This document shows, one piece after another, positions 17,907-26,561 of a stretch of 64,000 nucleotides of DNA. How positions within the stretch are numbered: position 1 is the first letter of the stretch; every line of letters begins with the position of its first letter. This stretch comes from Paracoccus wurundjeri. Lineage in GTDB: Bacteria; Pseudomonadota; Alphaproteobacteria; Rhodobacterales; Rhodobacteraceae. The stretch is from positions 186,001 through 250,000 of the forward strand of contig NZ_JAUUTZ010000002.1 of NCBI RefSeq assembly GCF_030678915.1, given 5' to 3'. Under the pieces are notes generated by a model, which worked only from the letters and a program-made list of their open reading frames with translations, did not search any database and was not told the DNA's origin. The position numbers and the translations under genes are program-made.

Positions 17907-19442
17907 TCAATAACTCGTGGGCCAGGTGCGCATCAGATGCTGGCCGATGCCGCCGGTCCGCCGCTGACGCTGGATGTCAAACATGCGGATCAGATAGGCA
18001 CGGGTTTCCTGGGGCTTGATTACGTCCTGGGTCGAGAAAATCTCCGCCATATCCCAGACTTCAAGGTCTTTCCGGATCTCGGCCAAAGCGTCATCGAAAC
18101 CCTCTTGCCCGGGTGAGAGGTTGTGAACGATGTTGGTTGCGAAGACGGGATCCATGAATGAAATCTCGGCCATCGGCCAGGCGATCATCGCATCGTTATG
18201 TGCGCCTCCACCCATCGCCACATAGGCGCGGCCATAGGCTTTGCGGCAAATCACGGTTACTTGCGGCACGGTGGTCAGACAGGTGGCATTCATGAAATTC
18301 ATGATATGGCCCGGCGCGCCACGCTTTTCGGCATCGGTTCCGACGACAAAACCCGGCGTGTCCATAAACCGCACGATCGGGATGTTAAAGCTGTCGCAAA
18401 GGACGGTGAAATCGATGATCTTGCGGCAGGCTTCGGCCGACAGCGCACCTCCGCCAACCTGCGGGTTATTAGCGATCACGCCCACCACCTTGCCGTCAAG
18501 CCGCGCCAGCGCCACCACTGCGGATTTGCCGAAGCGAGCCTTGAATTCGAACAAGCTGCCTGTGTCGAATATTACCTCGAGGATCTTCTTCATGTTATAG
18601 ACCTGCGCGCGCCGCTCGGGGAGGACAGCGAGAATCCGATCCTGATCGTCGCCCGAACCATCGCTGACGGCAGCTTCGGGCGGGGTCTCGCCATTATGCG
18701 ACGGCATATAGGACAGGAACTGCCGGATCGCCGCCATCGCCTCTTCATCGGTATCGACAAACTGATCGATGAGGCCGGTCATTTCGGCATGGATACGCCA
18801 GCCGCCAAGTTCCTCGAGATCGACCTTTTCGCCGATCGCCATCGAGACGAGCCGCGGGCTTGAGACCGACATGATCGAGCCTTTGCGCATGACCGAAAAA
18901 TCCGAACAGCAGCACAGCCAGGCCGATGAGCCAAAGGATGTGTCCAGCGCCGCCGCCACCCAGGGCGTGTCGCGCATCCGACGAAACTGGGTGGTGTCGT
19001 TGCCCAGCAGCATACCCATGCCCTTCGAACCCATGGCGTCCGGCAGCCGCGCCCCTGTCGATTCGCCGATATGGACAAAAGGCATTCCGCGCTCGGTGCA
19101 GGTGCGCCGTATATAGCCCATCTTTTTCGAATTGGTGCTGCCGGTCGAGGCGCCCTTGACCGTGAAGTCGTTTACCACCACACCGATGTCGCGCCCGGCG
19201 ATCCGACCGAAACCGGTGATCTTGCCGTCGCGAGGCGTGCGTGCGGCCTCATCTGCGGAATAATTCGAACGGCCAAGCAGACCGGTCTCGAAGAAACTGT
19301 CCTCATCCACCAAAGCAGCAAGCCGTTCGGCAGCATTGAGCTGGCCCTTTTCGCGACGCTGAGTCAATTTCCTTTCGCCACCCATGGCGGAAGCGGCCTC
19401 GCGCCTTTGGTCAAGATCGGCCATCAGGGTTTCATGCGGCAT
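17907..19442 (-). CDS. Acyl-CoA carboxylase carboxyltransferase (propionyl-CoA carboxylase beta type)
   Basis: This 511-residue biotin-dependent carboxyltransferase has two crotonase-like halves. N-terminal: GKITGFGRIAGRDIGVVVNDFTVKGAS and HIGESTGARLPD. C-terminal: GKVVGVIANNPQVGGGALS, IVRFMDTPGFVVG and AYGRAYVAMGG. It transfers CO2 between carboxybiotin and an acyl-CoA. Its biotin carboxylase and carrier partners are most likely the small proteins at 26562-28162, 8 kb away, which share a predicted operator with this operon. AGGAGG precedes the ATG, and the gene begins two bases after the stop of the enolase-superfamily gene. Acceptor acyl-CoA unknown; it could also work as a decarboxylase. 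Confidence 0.88.
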   Translation of the reverse strand: MPHETLMADLDQRREAASAMGGERKLTQRREKGQLNAAERLAALVDEDSFFETGLLGRSNYSADEAARTPRDGKITGFGRIAGRDIGVVVNDFTVKGASTGSTNSKKMGYIRRTCTERGMPFVHIGESTGARLPDAMGSKGMGMLLGNDTTQFRRMRDTPWVAAALDTSFGSSAWLCCCSDFSVMRKGSIMSVSSPRLVSMAIGEKVDLEELGGWRIHAEMTGLIDQFVDTDEEAMAAIRQFLSYMPSHNGETPPEAAVSDGSGDDQDRILAVLPERRAQVYNMKKILEVIFDTGSLFEFKARFGKSAVVALARLDGKVVGVIANNPQVGGGALSAEACRKIIDFTVLCDSFNIPIVRFMDTPGFVVGTDAEKRGAPGHIMNFMNATCLTTVPQVTVICRKAYGRAYVAMGGGAHNDAMIAWPMAEISFMDPVFATNIVHNLSPGQEGFDDALAEIRKDLEVWDMAEIFSTQDVIKPQETRAYLIRMFDIQRQRRTGGIGQHLMRTWPTSY

Positions 19443-19444
19443 CT

Positions 19445-20530
19445 TTATCCTCCTCGATTAACGTAGTCGCGACGTTCGGCGGTCAGCCGTTCAACCTGTG
19501 TGGAATCCAGCGTGGGATGGAAATTCGCGGGCAGATGAACCGCCCCGTCACGGAACTGCATGGGTTCGGCGAACAACCGATCCCTTGGCTTCAGGAAGCC
19601 GTTGAATTCGCCGGCATTACGGACGACGCCGCGGGCGATGCATGCCTCCATCCAATTGTGGATCTCTGAACCCAGACCGTCACCCAGCACCGGCTCCATG
19701 CCATGAGCGCGCACGGCCTCCAGCCCTTCCCGCAGCCGCTGCAACCCGCCGAAGCGCTTTAGCTTCAGCTTGCAGAAGCCAACGCCGGGGATAGTGCCGG
19801 CGCGTTCGATATCCTCCAGCGCACAAATCGGCTCATCAAGCATCAGCGGCACTGTCGAGGCCGCGGCCACCGCGCCATTCGCCTCCCAGTCTTCGGCGGG
19901 ACAGGGTTGTTCGAAAAGCTCGATCCCGGTGGGATCGAGCGCGGCGGCAAAACGAATACCCTCATCGCGGCTGAACCCGCGATTCGCGTCAAGGCGCAAC
20001 GTGGCGCGCCCGGCAACCGTGGTCTGGATCGCGGCCACCCGGGCAAGATCTGAAACCACATCCTTGCCAACCTTTACCTTGAAGGTCCGAAAACCCTGCG
20101 CCAGCCATCCTTCAATTTCCGCCGGAATCCGGGAAAGATCGGTCTGGTTGATCGGGGTCAGAAGCGGCAGTGTCGCGACCTCTGTCACGTCAAGCAGCGG
20201 ATGACGGCCCAGATGTTCAAGCGCGGTGGCAAGCGTCGTGGCCGCGACTTTGCTCTGACCGAATTCCTCAAGCACCTGCTCCAACACTTCGGCCGGTTCG
20301 CGTCCACATGCAACCCGCAGGTGGCGGTCAAGGAATGCCCAGGCTCCGTCGCGCGTCTCGTCACTCGATCCCGGCGAGACGTGACCATCGGCAAAACCGC
20401 AATTGCCATCCTCGTCCTCGAGTTCAAGCAGGAAAGGCTCGAATTCCTCAAAGGTGCGGTAGGACAGCCGATAGGGGCGGATAAGCGGCAGTTTCAATCT
20501 GCGTAATACAGCTTTCTTAAGTCTCGGCAC
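19445..20530 (-). CDS. Enolase-superfamily enzyme, muconate-lactonizing/mandelate racemase type
   Basis: The protein has 361 residues, with a capping domain and a TIM barrel. The catalytic K-x-K is in FRTFKVKVG. Metal ligands are the Asp of RLDANRG, the Glu of ELFEQP and the Asp/Glu of MLDEP, and a second Lys pair sits in FCKLKLKRFGG. This places it in the muconate-lactonizing-enzyme subgroup, which includes cycloisomerases, o-succinylbenzoate synthases and epimerases. A GTG start at 20530 is preferred over the upstream ATG at 20557 because AGGAGG stands directly before it. It is the first gene of an operon with the carboxyltransferase and acyl-CoA synthetase, read from the palindrome at 20620-20641. 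Substrate unknown. Confidence 0.82.
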   Translation of the reverse strand: MPRLKKAVLRRLKLPLIRPYRLSYRTFEEFEPFLLELEDEDGNCGFADGHVSPGSSDETRDGAWAFLDRHLRVACGREPAEVLEQVLEEFGQSKVAATTLATALEHLGRHPLLDVTEVATLPLLTPINQTDLSRIPAEIEGWLAQGFRTFKVKVGKDVVSDLARVAAIQTTVAGRATLRLDANRGFSRDEGIRFAAALDPTGIELFEQPCPAEDWEANGAVAAASTVPLMLDEPICALEDIERAGTIPGVGFCKLKLKRFGGLQRLREGLEAVRAHGMEPVLGDGLGSEIHNWMEACIARGVVRNAGEFNGFLKPRDRLFAEPMQFRDGAVHLPANFHPTLDSTQVERLTAERRDYVNRGG

Positions 20531-20619
20531 CGGATTCCTCCTGAGAGTCTGCCGCATTTTCCAACCGGTCTTTCCGCGATCGAAGCGGCGTAAGACGCGG
20601 GCGGTATGGCTGGTTATTT

Positions 20620-20641
20620 AGTAGTTGCGTTAGCGACTACT
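20620..20641. promoter_or_regulatory. Operator palindrome AGTAGTTG-N6-CGACTACT in divergent promoter
   Basis: Left arm AGTAGTTG at 20620-20627, spacer CGTTAG, right arm CGACTACT at 20634-20641, with one mismatch in eight. It lies between the divergent enolase-superfamily and tctC operons, about 90 bases from the former start and 79 from the latter. The same element with the same 6-base spacing occurs at 28230-28249 before the biotin carrier gene. Likely bound by the TrmB-like regulator at 28554-29429. Confidence 0.65.
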
Positions 20642-20719
20642 CTATCCTAACCTTTGCCATGCGTTCCCCGCCGATGCAACAGCGTTGTTGTCGGGGAAAG
20701 CGCGAAAAGGGAGGAAGAC

Positions 20720-21691
20720 ATGAGAGCTTTGATGAAGGCGGCCGTGCTTGCGGCTGCAGCCGCAGGCTTGACCGCTCCTGTCGCGGCACAGGACTACCCT
20801 TCGGGTGACATCCGCTACATCCTGCATGTGAAACCCGGCGGCGCGACAGATGTGATGGCACGGCGTCTGGCGGACGGGCTACAGAAGGCATTGGGCGTGA
20901 ATGTCGTCGTCGAGAACCGCGACGGCGGCAGCGGCGCGCGACAAATGGCACAACTCGCCCGGGCCAAGCCGGATGGCCAGACCATTGGTTCGGTTACCGC
21001 GTCCCATCTTGGCATGTTCCTGCAATCGAATACTTTCGACGCAGATTCGGTGACATGGGCCTGTAACATGGTACTTGACCCATATCTGCTTGCCGTCCGG
21101 CCCGACAGCGGGATCGATTCGCTCGCCGATCTGGTCAAGAAGGCAAAAGCTGCACCAGGAGAATTATCGGTCGCCGGTTTTGGCGAAGCCTCGGGCGGAC
21201 AGGTCGCCTGGCAGATGTTTGCCGATTCGGCCAAGCTTGGCGATGGCGACATAAACTGGGTACCTTACAGCAGCGTCGGCGACGCGGTGGTCGCAACTCT
21301 CGGCGGCCATAACGATATCGCAATCGCCTATACCGACCTTGTTCAACAGCATGTAAAGGCGGGCACACTCAAGGTGATCGGCGTCATGTCGACGGAACGC
21401 CTGCCGAAATTCCCCGACGCGCAGACTTATGCCGAGGCTGGCTATCCGGTCGATACCACATGGCAGCAGTTCCGGGGTATCGTCATGCCCGCCGAAACCC
21501 CGGCCGAGATTCAGGACGCGCTTTGCGGTACGGTCCAAGAAGTCATGCAAACCCCTGAAATGGTGAAATATATCGAGGATTCCGATCTCGTTCCGGGCTT
21601 CATGGGACATGAGGAGTTCACCGAATTTGTGCATGCGCAGGACGAGGCGGCAAAGACCTGGACCGCAAAGCTCGGCATCGCGAGTAATTGA
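20720..21691 (+). CDS. tctC: TTT tripartite tricarboxylate transporter substrate-binding protein TctC (Bug family)
   Basis: This is a 323-residue periplasmic protein with a signal peptide (MRALMKAAVLAAAAAG to about residue 22, AQ cleavage). The Bug fold follows: IRYILHVKPGGATDVMAR and VVVENRDGGSGARQM in the first lobe, and TTWQQFRGIVMPAETP in the second. It captures a carboxylate for TctBA. The ATG at 20720 has GGGAGGAAG upstream, while a longer frame from 20654 has no ribosome site and would bury the signal peptide. It heads the tctC-tctB-tctA-aconitase operon and faces the palindrome at 20620-20641. Confidence 0.9.
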   Translation: MRALMKAAVLAAAAAGLTAPVAAQDYPSGDIRYILHVKPGGATDVMARRLADGLQKALGVNVVVENRDGGSGARQMAQLARAKPDGQTIGSVTASHLGMFLQSNTFDADSVTWACNMVLDPYLLAVRPDSGIDSLADLVKKAKAAPGELSVAGFGEASGGQVAWQMFADSAKLGDGDINWVPYSSVGDAVVATLGGHNDIAIAYTDLVQQHVKAGTLKVIGVMSTERLPKFPDAQTYAEAGYPVDTTWQQFRGIVMPAETPAEIQDALCGTVQEVMQTPEMVKYIEDSDLVPGFMGHEEFTEFVHAQDEAAKTWTAKLGIASN

Positions 21692-21694
21692 GCA

Positions 21695-22213
21695 ATGAAT
21701 AGTCAGGACATAACCTTGACCAGGCACATCAAGCACAAACAACAGGTTGAAAACCTCGCACGGACAGAGAAAAGCCTCCGCCTGTCGGGCCGAATAGTCG
21801 ATATCATCGTCTGTCTGGCGCTTTTGACCATGGGAATTTGGTTCGTGGTGGAAGCGTTACATATGCCCTCGGGTCGCGAAGCTCTGGGTCCCGGCACCTT
21901 CCCGATCATTGTCGGAGGAGCGCTTGCGTTTTTTTCCCTCTTGCAACTTGGCCTGTCGATCTCGGCGCGCAGGCAATGGGCGGCAGTCGAGGTGCAACGC
22001 CCGCTCTGGCTGATGATCAGCATGGCGATGATACTGGCCTTTCCGGCCGCCGTGGAAAGGCTGGGCTATTATCCCGTAGCGGTGATCTGGGTGCCGGTTT
22101 TCGGCTGGATCGCCGGCATCCGCAGCCCCGTCGGACTTATTGCCGCCACGCTGATCGTTCTGGCGCTCGGGAAGTTCGTTTTCGAGATGCTGCTCAGCAC
22201 ACCGCTGCCATGA
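21695..22213 (+). CDS. tctB: TTT transporter small membrane subunit TctB
   Basis: The 172-residue protein has a polar N-terminus of about 30 residues and then four membrane segments. The family signature GPGTFPIIVGGALAFFSLLQ lies at about residues 66-85. It is the small subunit that works with TctA. The ATG begins three bases after the tctC stop. Its first ~30 residues are longer and more basic than in many TctB proteins, so a downstream start is possible. Confidence 0.87.
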   Translation: MNSQDITLTRHIKHKQQVENLARTEKSLRLSGRIVDIIVCLALLTMGIWFVVEALHMPSGREALGPGTFPIIVGGALAFFSLLQLGLSISARRQWAAVEVQRPLWLMISMAMILAFPAAVERLGYYPVAVIWVPVFGWIAGIRSPVGLIAATLIVLALGKFVFEMLLSTPLP

Positions 22214-22226
22214 CCGGAGGTTGGAA

Positions 22227-23699
22227 ATGATCGAGAATTTTCTGCATGCCGCGGCGTTGGTGCTGACGGTCAAAGTGATGGGAGCTCTCTTTTTCGGGGT
22301 ACTGGTCGGTTATTTCGTGGGGGCCATGCCGGGACTGACATCCTCCATAGGGATGGCGCTGCTCATTCCTTTCACCTTTGGTCTCGAACCCATCCCGGCC
22401 ATTGTCATGCTTGTGTCGATCTACATGGCTTCGGACTATGCCGGCGGAATCCCGGCGATCCTCGTCAACGCGCCGGGCCAGCCGGGCTCTGCGGTGACCG
22501 CCTTTGACGGGTATCCGATGTGCAACCGGGGTGAATCGGGTCTTGCACTCAACCTTGCAATCATGGCGTCGGGGGCAGGGGCGTTCATCAGCTTGCTGCT
22601 GCTTGTCGTCTCAGCGCAGGTGATGGCCTCGTCCGCGCTTGCATTTGGCCCATCGGAATATTTCGCATTGGCAATCATAGGGTTGTCCCTGATCGGAGTG
22701 CTAAGCGCCGGTTCCACTCTCAAGGCGATCATCGGGCTCTTGTTCGGACTGACCGTCGTCACCATTGGCATCGACCCGATCCGCGGAACCGAACGTTTCG
22801 TTTTCCACCCCTATCTGATCGATGGGATTCCCTTTCTGCCTGCACTGATCGGGCTTTTCGCGCTTTCCGAGGTCTTCGTGATGATCGAGACAGCGAATGA
22901 CCGGATCGACCGGGTAAAGCACGCATCTTCGGCCAACCATTCGCTGCGCACATTGATGCCCTATCGGCGAACGGTGCTGCGCTCGTCGCTGATTGGCTAT
23001 TTCATCGGAGTAATTCCCGGGGCAGGCGCCTCGATCGCTTCATTGGTCAGCTATGGCGTGGCCAAGAAACTGTCGCGCACCGGCACGAGCTTCGGGACAG
23101 GCAACCCCGAAGGGATCGTGGCCTCCGAGGCGGCCAACAATGCTTCGGTTTCGGGGGCGCTCGCGCCGCTCCTGTCTCTTGGCATTCCCGGCTCGGCCAG
23201 TGCGGCGGTGCTGATCGGCGGGCTGACGATTCAAGGGCTGCAACCTGGACCCCTTCTTTTTGCAGACAACCCCGAGATCCCTTTCTCGATCTTCGTAGGC
23301 CTGCTGGCTGGCCTGCCGATCATGCTGCTGATCGGCCTCTTCGGCGCAAGGCTCTGGGTGCAGATCACGCGTATTCCACGACCGATCATCGCGACCGTCG
23401 TGGCCTCGATCTGCATGCTTGGATCCTATGCCGCCGCGAATGACACTTTCGAAATGATGGTGACGGCCACCTTTGGGGTGATCGGCTATGTACTGCGCCG
23501 TTGCGACATTCATCCCGCGCCGATCGTGCTGGCCCTCGTGCTGGGCGAAATGCTGGAAGCAAACCTGCGCCGGGCGATGATCCTCGCCAATGATAATTTC
23601 CTGACCGTGATTTCACATCCGATTACGGCGGGGCTGATCCTTGCCTCGATCCTGGTACTTGCGTCACCGCTCTTCGGGCGGAAGCCAGCCGCAAACTGA
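22227..23699 (+). CDS. tctA: TTT transporter large membrane subunit TctA
   Basis: The protein has 490 residues with about 11-12 membrane segments. Family motifs are VGAMPGLTSSIGMALLIPFTFG near residues 33-54, the YAGGIPAILVNAPGQPGSAVTAFDGYP loop near 73-99, and IPGAGASIASLVSYGVAKK near 262-280. This is the translocation subunit that uses an ion gradient to import the TctC-bound carboxylate. GGAGG lies six bases before the ATG at 22227. A TTG two codons upstream is less likely. Confidence 0.92.
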   Translation: MIENFLHAAALVLTVKVMGALFFGVLVGYFVGAMPGLTSSIGMALLIPFTFGLEPIPAIVMLVSIYMASDYAGGIPAILVNAPGQPGSAVTAFDGYPMCNRGESGLALNLAIMASGAGAFISLLLLVVSAQVMASSALAFGPSEYFALAIIGLSLIGVLSAGSTLKAIIGLLFGLTVVTIGIDPIRGTERFVFHPYLIDGIPFLPALIGLFALSEVFVMIETANDRIDRVKHASSANHSLRTLMPYRRTVLRSSLIGYFIGVIPGAGASIASLVSYGVAKKLSRTGTSFGTGNPEGIVASEAANNASVSGALAPLLSLGIPGSASAAVLIGGLTIQGLQPGPLLFADNPEIPFSIFVGLLAGLPIMLLIGLFGARLWVQITRIPRPIIATVVASICMLGSYAAANDTFEMMVTATFGVIGYVLRRCDIHPAPIVLALVLGEMLEANLRRAMILANDNFLTVISHPITAGLILASILVLASPLFGRKPAAN

Positions 23700-23839
23700 A
23701 CCGATGGCCCCTCCGGCATCAGGAACCACCATCGCCGTTCCGACTGCGGTGCTGGCTCCGCCGGTGGGATCATAACCATGGGCCGAACAGCGCCAGAGAT
23801 CAGCCAAGGATCGGCGATCCCAATGGAAGGCCAAAAAAC

Positions 23840-26494
23840 ATGCAGGATTGTGCAAGTCCCGAACTGCTTCGCCCGCTTGGCGGTGGAACGCCGGGTAACC
23901 ATTATCTGAGCCTTGCCGCTGCGGAAGCCCGGTATGGGCCGCTTTGCCATTTACCCAGATCGCTGCTGGTATTGGCCGAGGATATTCTTTGGCGCAAGCG
24001 CGGGGATGCAGCCCGGACCGAACTTGACGCGCTACGCGCCGCCGTGACCGGAGACATGGATGGTGCCCCGATCTCCTTTGCACCGGGCCGGGCGCTTTTT
24101 CAGGACTTCCTTGGAATTCCGTTGATGACCGATCTCGCTTCGATGCGCGACGTGCTGGCGCATGCAGGGGCCGAACCACACCGGCTGGAGCCACGGATCC
24201 CGGTCGACTTCGTGGTCGACCATTCGCTTTCCGTCGAGATCGCGGGCCGGCTCGATGCATTGTTTCGCAATCGAGAGATCGAATTTCAGCGAAATACCGA
24301 ACGCTTCGAATTCATTAAATGGTGCGAGAATGCGTTCGAAACGGTTCGGGTAATTCCACCCGGCCGCGGCATCATGCATCAGGTCAATATCGAATGGCTA
24401 AGCACCGTGATCCGGGACACGCGCGTTGCCGGCCGCCGGGTTTTGCGCCCCGATACAATGATCGGAACCGACAGCCACACCACGATGGTCAACGCGCTCG
24501 GCATTCTCGGCTGGGGTGTCGGCGGGATCGAGGCCGAAGCCGCGATACTTGGCCTGCCGCTTGGGCTTGAAGCGCCGAGAGTGGTGGGGCTGGAATTGCG
24601 GGGCGTGCTGCCTCCCGGCGCGGCGGCGACTGATCTCGTGCTGCATATCACCGCTTTTCTACGCCAGATCGGCGTGGTCGGCGCCTTTGTCGAAATGCAC
24701 GGGCGGGGGCTTGCCGGCCTATCGCTGGCCACCCGCGCGACCATCGCAAATATGGCCCCGGAATACGGCGCCACTTGCTGTTATTTTCCAATCGACCGGG
24801 CAACGATTGCCTATCTCGCCATGACCGGGCGCAGCGGCGATCATCTTGCCGAGATAGAGAACTATGCCCGCGTGCAGGGTCTCTGGTCCGAAACGGGCGA
24901 GGCGGCAACCGGCCTGACTGAAAATCACGTCTTTGACCTTGCTACGGTCGAGCCGGTCATGGCAGGACCAAGCCGCCCCGAACAGCGGGTGACGCTTGGT
25001 CAGGTGCCGGCATCCTTCGATGCGCGGCTCGCCGCCCTGAAGGTGGACGAACCGGCTGCATCCGGGACATTCGGCCATGGCGCGATAGTCATCGCGGCGA
25101 TCACAAGCTGTACCAACACCGCCAATCCCATGCTGATGATCACAGCCGGAATGCTTGCTCGCAATGCTGCGGCACGAGGTCTGACGCCAAAACCCTGGGT
25201 CAAATGCTCGATGGCGCCGGGTTCGCGCGCGGTTACGGATTATCTCGACGCCGCCGGCCTGACGCCTGCGCTCGAGGCTCTGGGTTTCCACACGGTCGGC
25301 TACGGTTGCACCACCTGCAATGGAAATTCCGGACCGCTTGATCCGGAATGGCAGAGGCAAATCACCCAAAACAACCTTGCCACCGTCGCGGTTCTGTCCG
25401 GTAACCGGAATTTCGAAGGACGCATTCATCCTTCGGTAAAAGCCGCCTATCTTGCATCTCCGGCGCTGGTGATCGCGGCGGCGATCGCGGGATCGATCTC
25501 GGTCGATCTGTCGCGCGATCCGCTGGGTGTGGATGCAAAGGGCCGCCCGGTGCATCTTGACGAAATCCTGCCTGACCCCGATGAGGTCGAGGACGCGGTG
25601 CGGCGTTTCGTTACCGCCGGACGTTTCCGCGATACTTATTCATCGGGGCAGATGACGACGGAAGACTGGCGCTTATTACCCGCCCCCGCCACCGCTCGTT
25701 TTCCCTGGAAGGATGACAGCCTGTTCATCCGTTCTTCGGATTTTCCCAAACTTCCGCCGGCATTCGATCCACAAACGGGCGCCGCAGGAATGCGGCCGCT
25801 TCTGGTGCTGGGCGATGGAATCACCACCGATCATATTTCGCCCAACGGGGCGATCCGTCCCGGCACGCCGGCAGCAGAATGGCTGACTGAACGTGGCGCA
25901 ACGCGACCCGGAAACTATGGCCTGCGCCGCGGAAACCCCGAGATTTGCGCACGCGGAATGTTCGACAATCCACTTCTTGAAAACGCATTGGCTGGCGGAC
26001 TTCGCGGCAATCTCGCGCCCGCTGCCTCTGGTGAGCCCGTTCCGGTCTGGACCGCCGCGCAAGAGCGAGTGGCGCGCGGCGAAAGCTCGGTCATCGTTGC
26101 CGGGCGCAACTATGGCGCCGGTTCATCGCGCGACTGGGCGGCGAAAGGATTGCGAATGCTGGGCGTCGTCATGGTTTTGGCGGAAAGCTTCGAACGGATC
26201 CACCGCAGCAATCTGGTCGGGATGGGCGTATTGCCGCTGACCTTTGCGTCGGGCTGGAACGCGGCGCGAATTGCCCTGACAGGAACGGAGCTGTTCGATA
26301 TTTTGCCCGAAGCCATGTTCGCCCCCCGTTGCCGGATGCGGTTACGTATCCGCCGCGAACAAGGAACCGGGCAGGAAAGCGAAATCCTGTTTCCCGTCAG
26401 GCTGGACGTGCAATCCGAGTCAGAAATCGAGACCCTGCGCGCGGGCGGCATCCTGCCACAGATCCTTGGTCGGCTGCTTGACGACGCTGCCTGA
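23840..26494 (+). CDS. acnA: Aconitate hydratase, AcnA type (operon-linked paralogue)
   Basis: The 884-residue protein covers all four aconitase domains. Iron-sulfur ligands are the Cys of ITSCTNTANP (about residue 431) and the two Cys of GCTTCNGNSG (about 493-496). The substrate segments GTDSHTTMVNALG and GAGSSRDWAAKG are intact. It interconverts citrate and isocitrate through cis-aconitate, or acts on a related tricarboxylate. It departs from standard AcnA at two active-site neighbours: Asn where CIGNSG is usual, and Ala for Ser in SCTNTSNP. The gene follows tctA by 140 bases and GGAAGG precedes the ATG, suggesting it processes the imported acid. It could equally accept the cis-aconitate made by TcuAB at the window start. 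Confidence 0.88.
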   Translation: MQDCASPELLRPLGGGTPGNHYLSLAAAEARYGPLCHLPRSLLVLAEDILWRKRGDAARTELDALRAAVTGDMDGAPISFAPGRALFQDFLGIPLMTDLASMRDVLAHAGAEPHRLEPRIPVDFVVDHSLSVEIAGRLDALFRNREIEFQRNTERFEFIKWCENAFETVRVIPPGRGIMHQVNIEWLSTVIRDTRVAGRRVLRPDTMIGTDSHTTMVNALGILGWGVGGIEAEAAILGLPLGLEAPRVVGLELRGVLPPGAAATDLVLHITAFLRQIGVVGAFVEMHGRGLAGLSLATRATIANMAPEYGATCCYFPIDRATIAYLAMTGRSGDHLAEIENYARVQGLWSETGEAATGLTENHVFDLATVEPVMAGPSRPEQRVTLGQVPASFDARLAALKVDEPAASGTFGHGAIVIAAITSCTNTANPMLMITAGMLARNAAARGLTPKPWVKCSMAPGSRAVTDYLDAAGLTPALEALGFHTVGYGCTTCNGNSGPLDPEWQRQITQNNLATVAVLSGNRNFEGRIHPSVKAAYLASPALVIAAAIAGSISVDLSRDPLGVDAKGRPVHLDEILPDPDEVEDAVRRFVTAGRFRDTYSSGQMTTEDWRLLPAPATARFPWKDDSLFIRSSDFPKLPPAFDPQTGAAGMRPLLVLGDGITTDHISPNGAIRPGTPAAEWLTERGATRPGNYGLRRGNPEICARGMFDNPLLENALAGGLRGNLAPAASGEPVPVWTAAQERVARGESSVIVAGRNYGAGSSRDWAAKGLRMLGVVMVLAESFERIHRSNLVGMGVLPLTFASGWNAARIALTGTELFDILPEAMFAPRCRMRLRIRREQGTGQESEILFPVRLDVQSESEIETLRAGGILPQILGRLLDDAA

Positions 26495-26561
26495 CAGAAA
26501 GGATGCATAGCGAAAGATTATGGCATCTCCAGTATGACAGGCATCGCGGCGGGATTTCGGT

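Noticed and set aside
16559..18019. A 486-codon plus-strand frame opposite the acyl-CoA synthetase
   Set aside because: Composition is typical of an antisense shadow, and the minus-strand gene has complete domains and a ribosome site.
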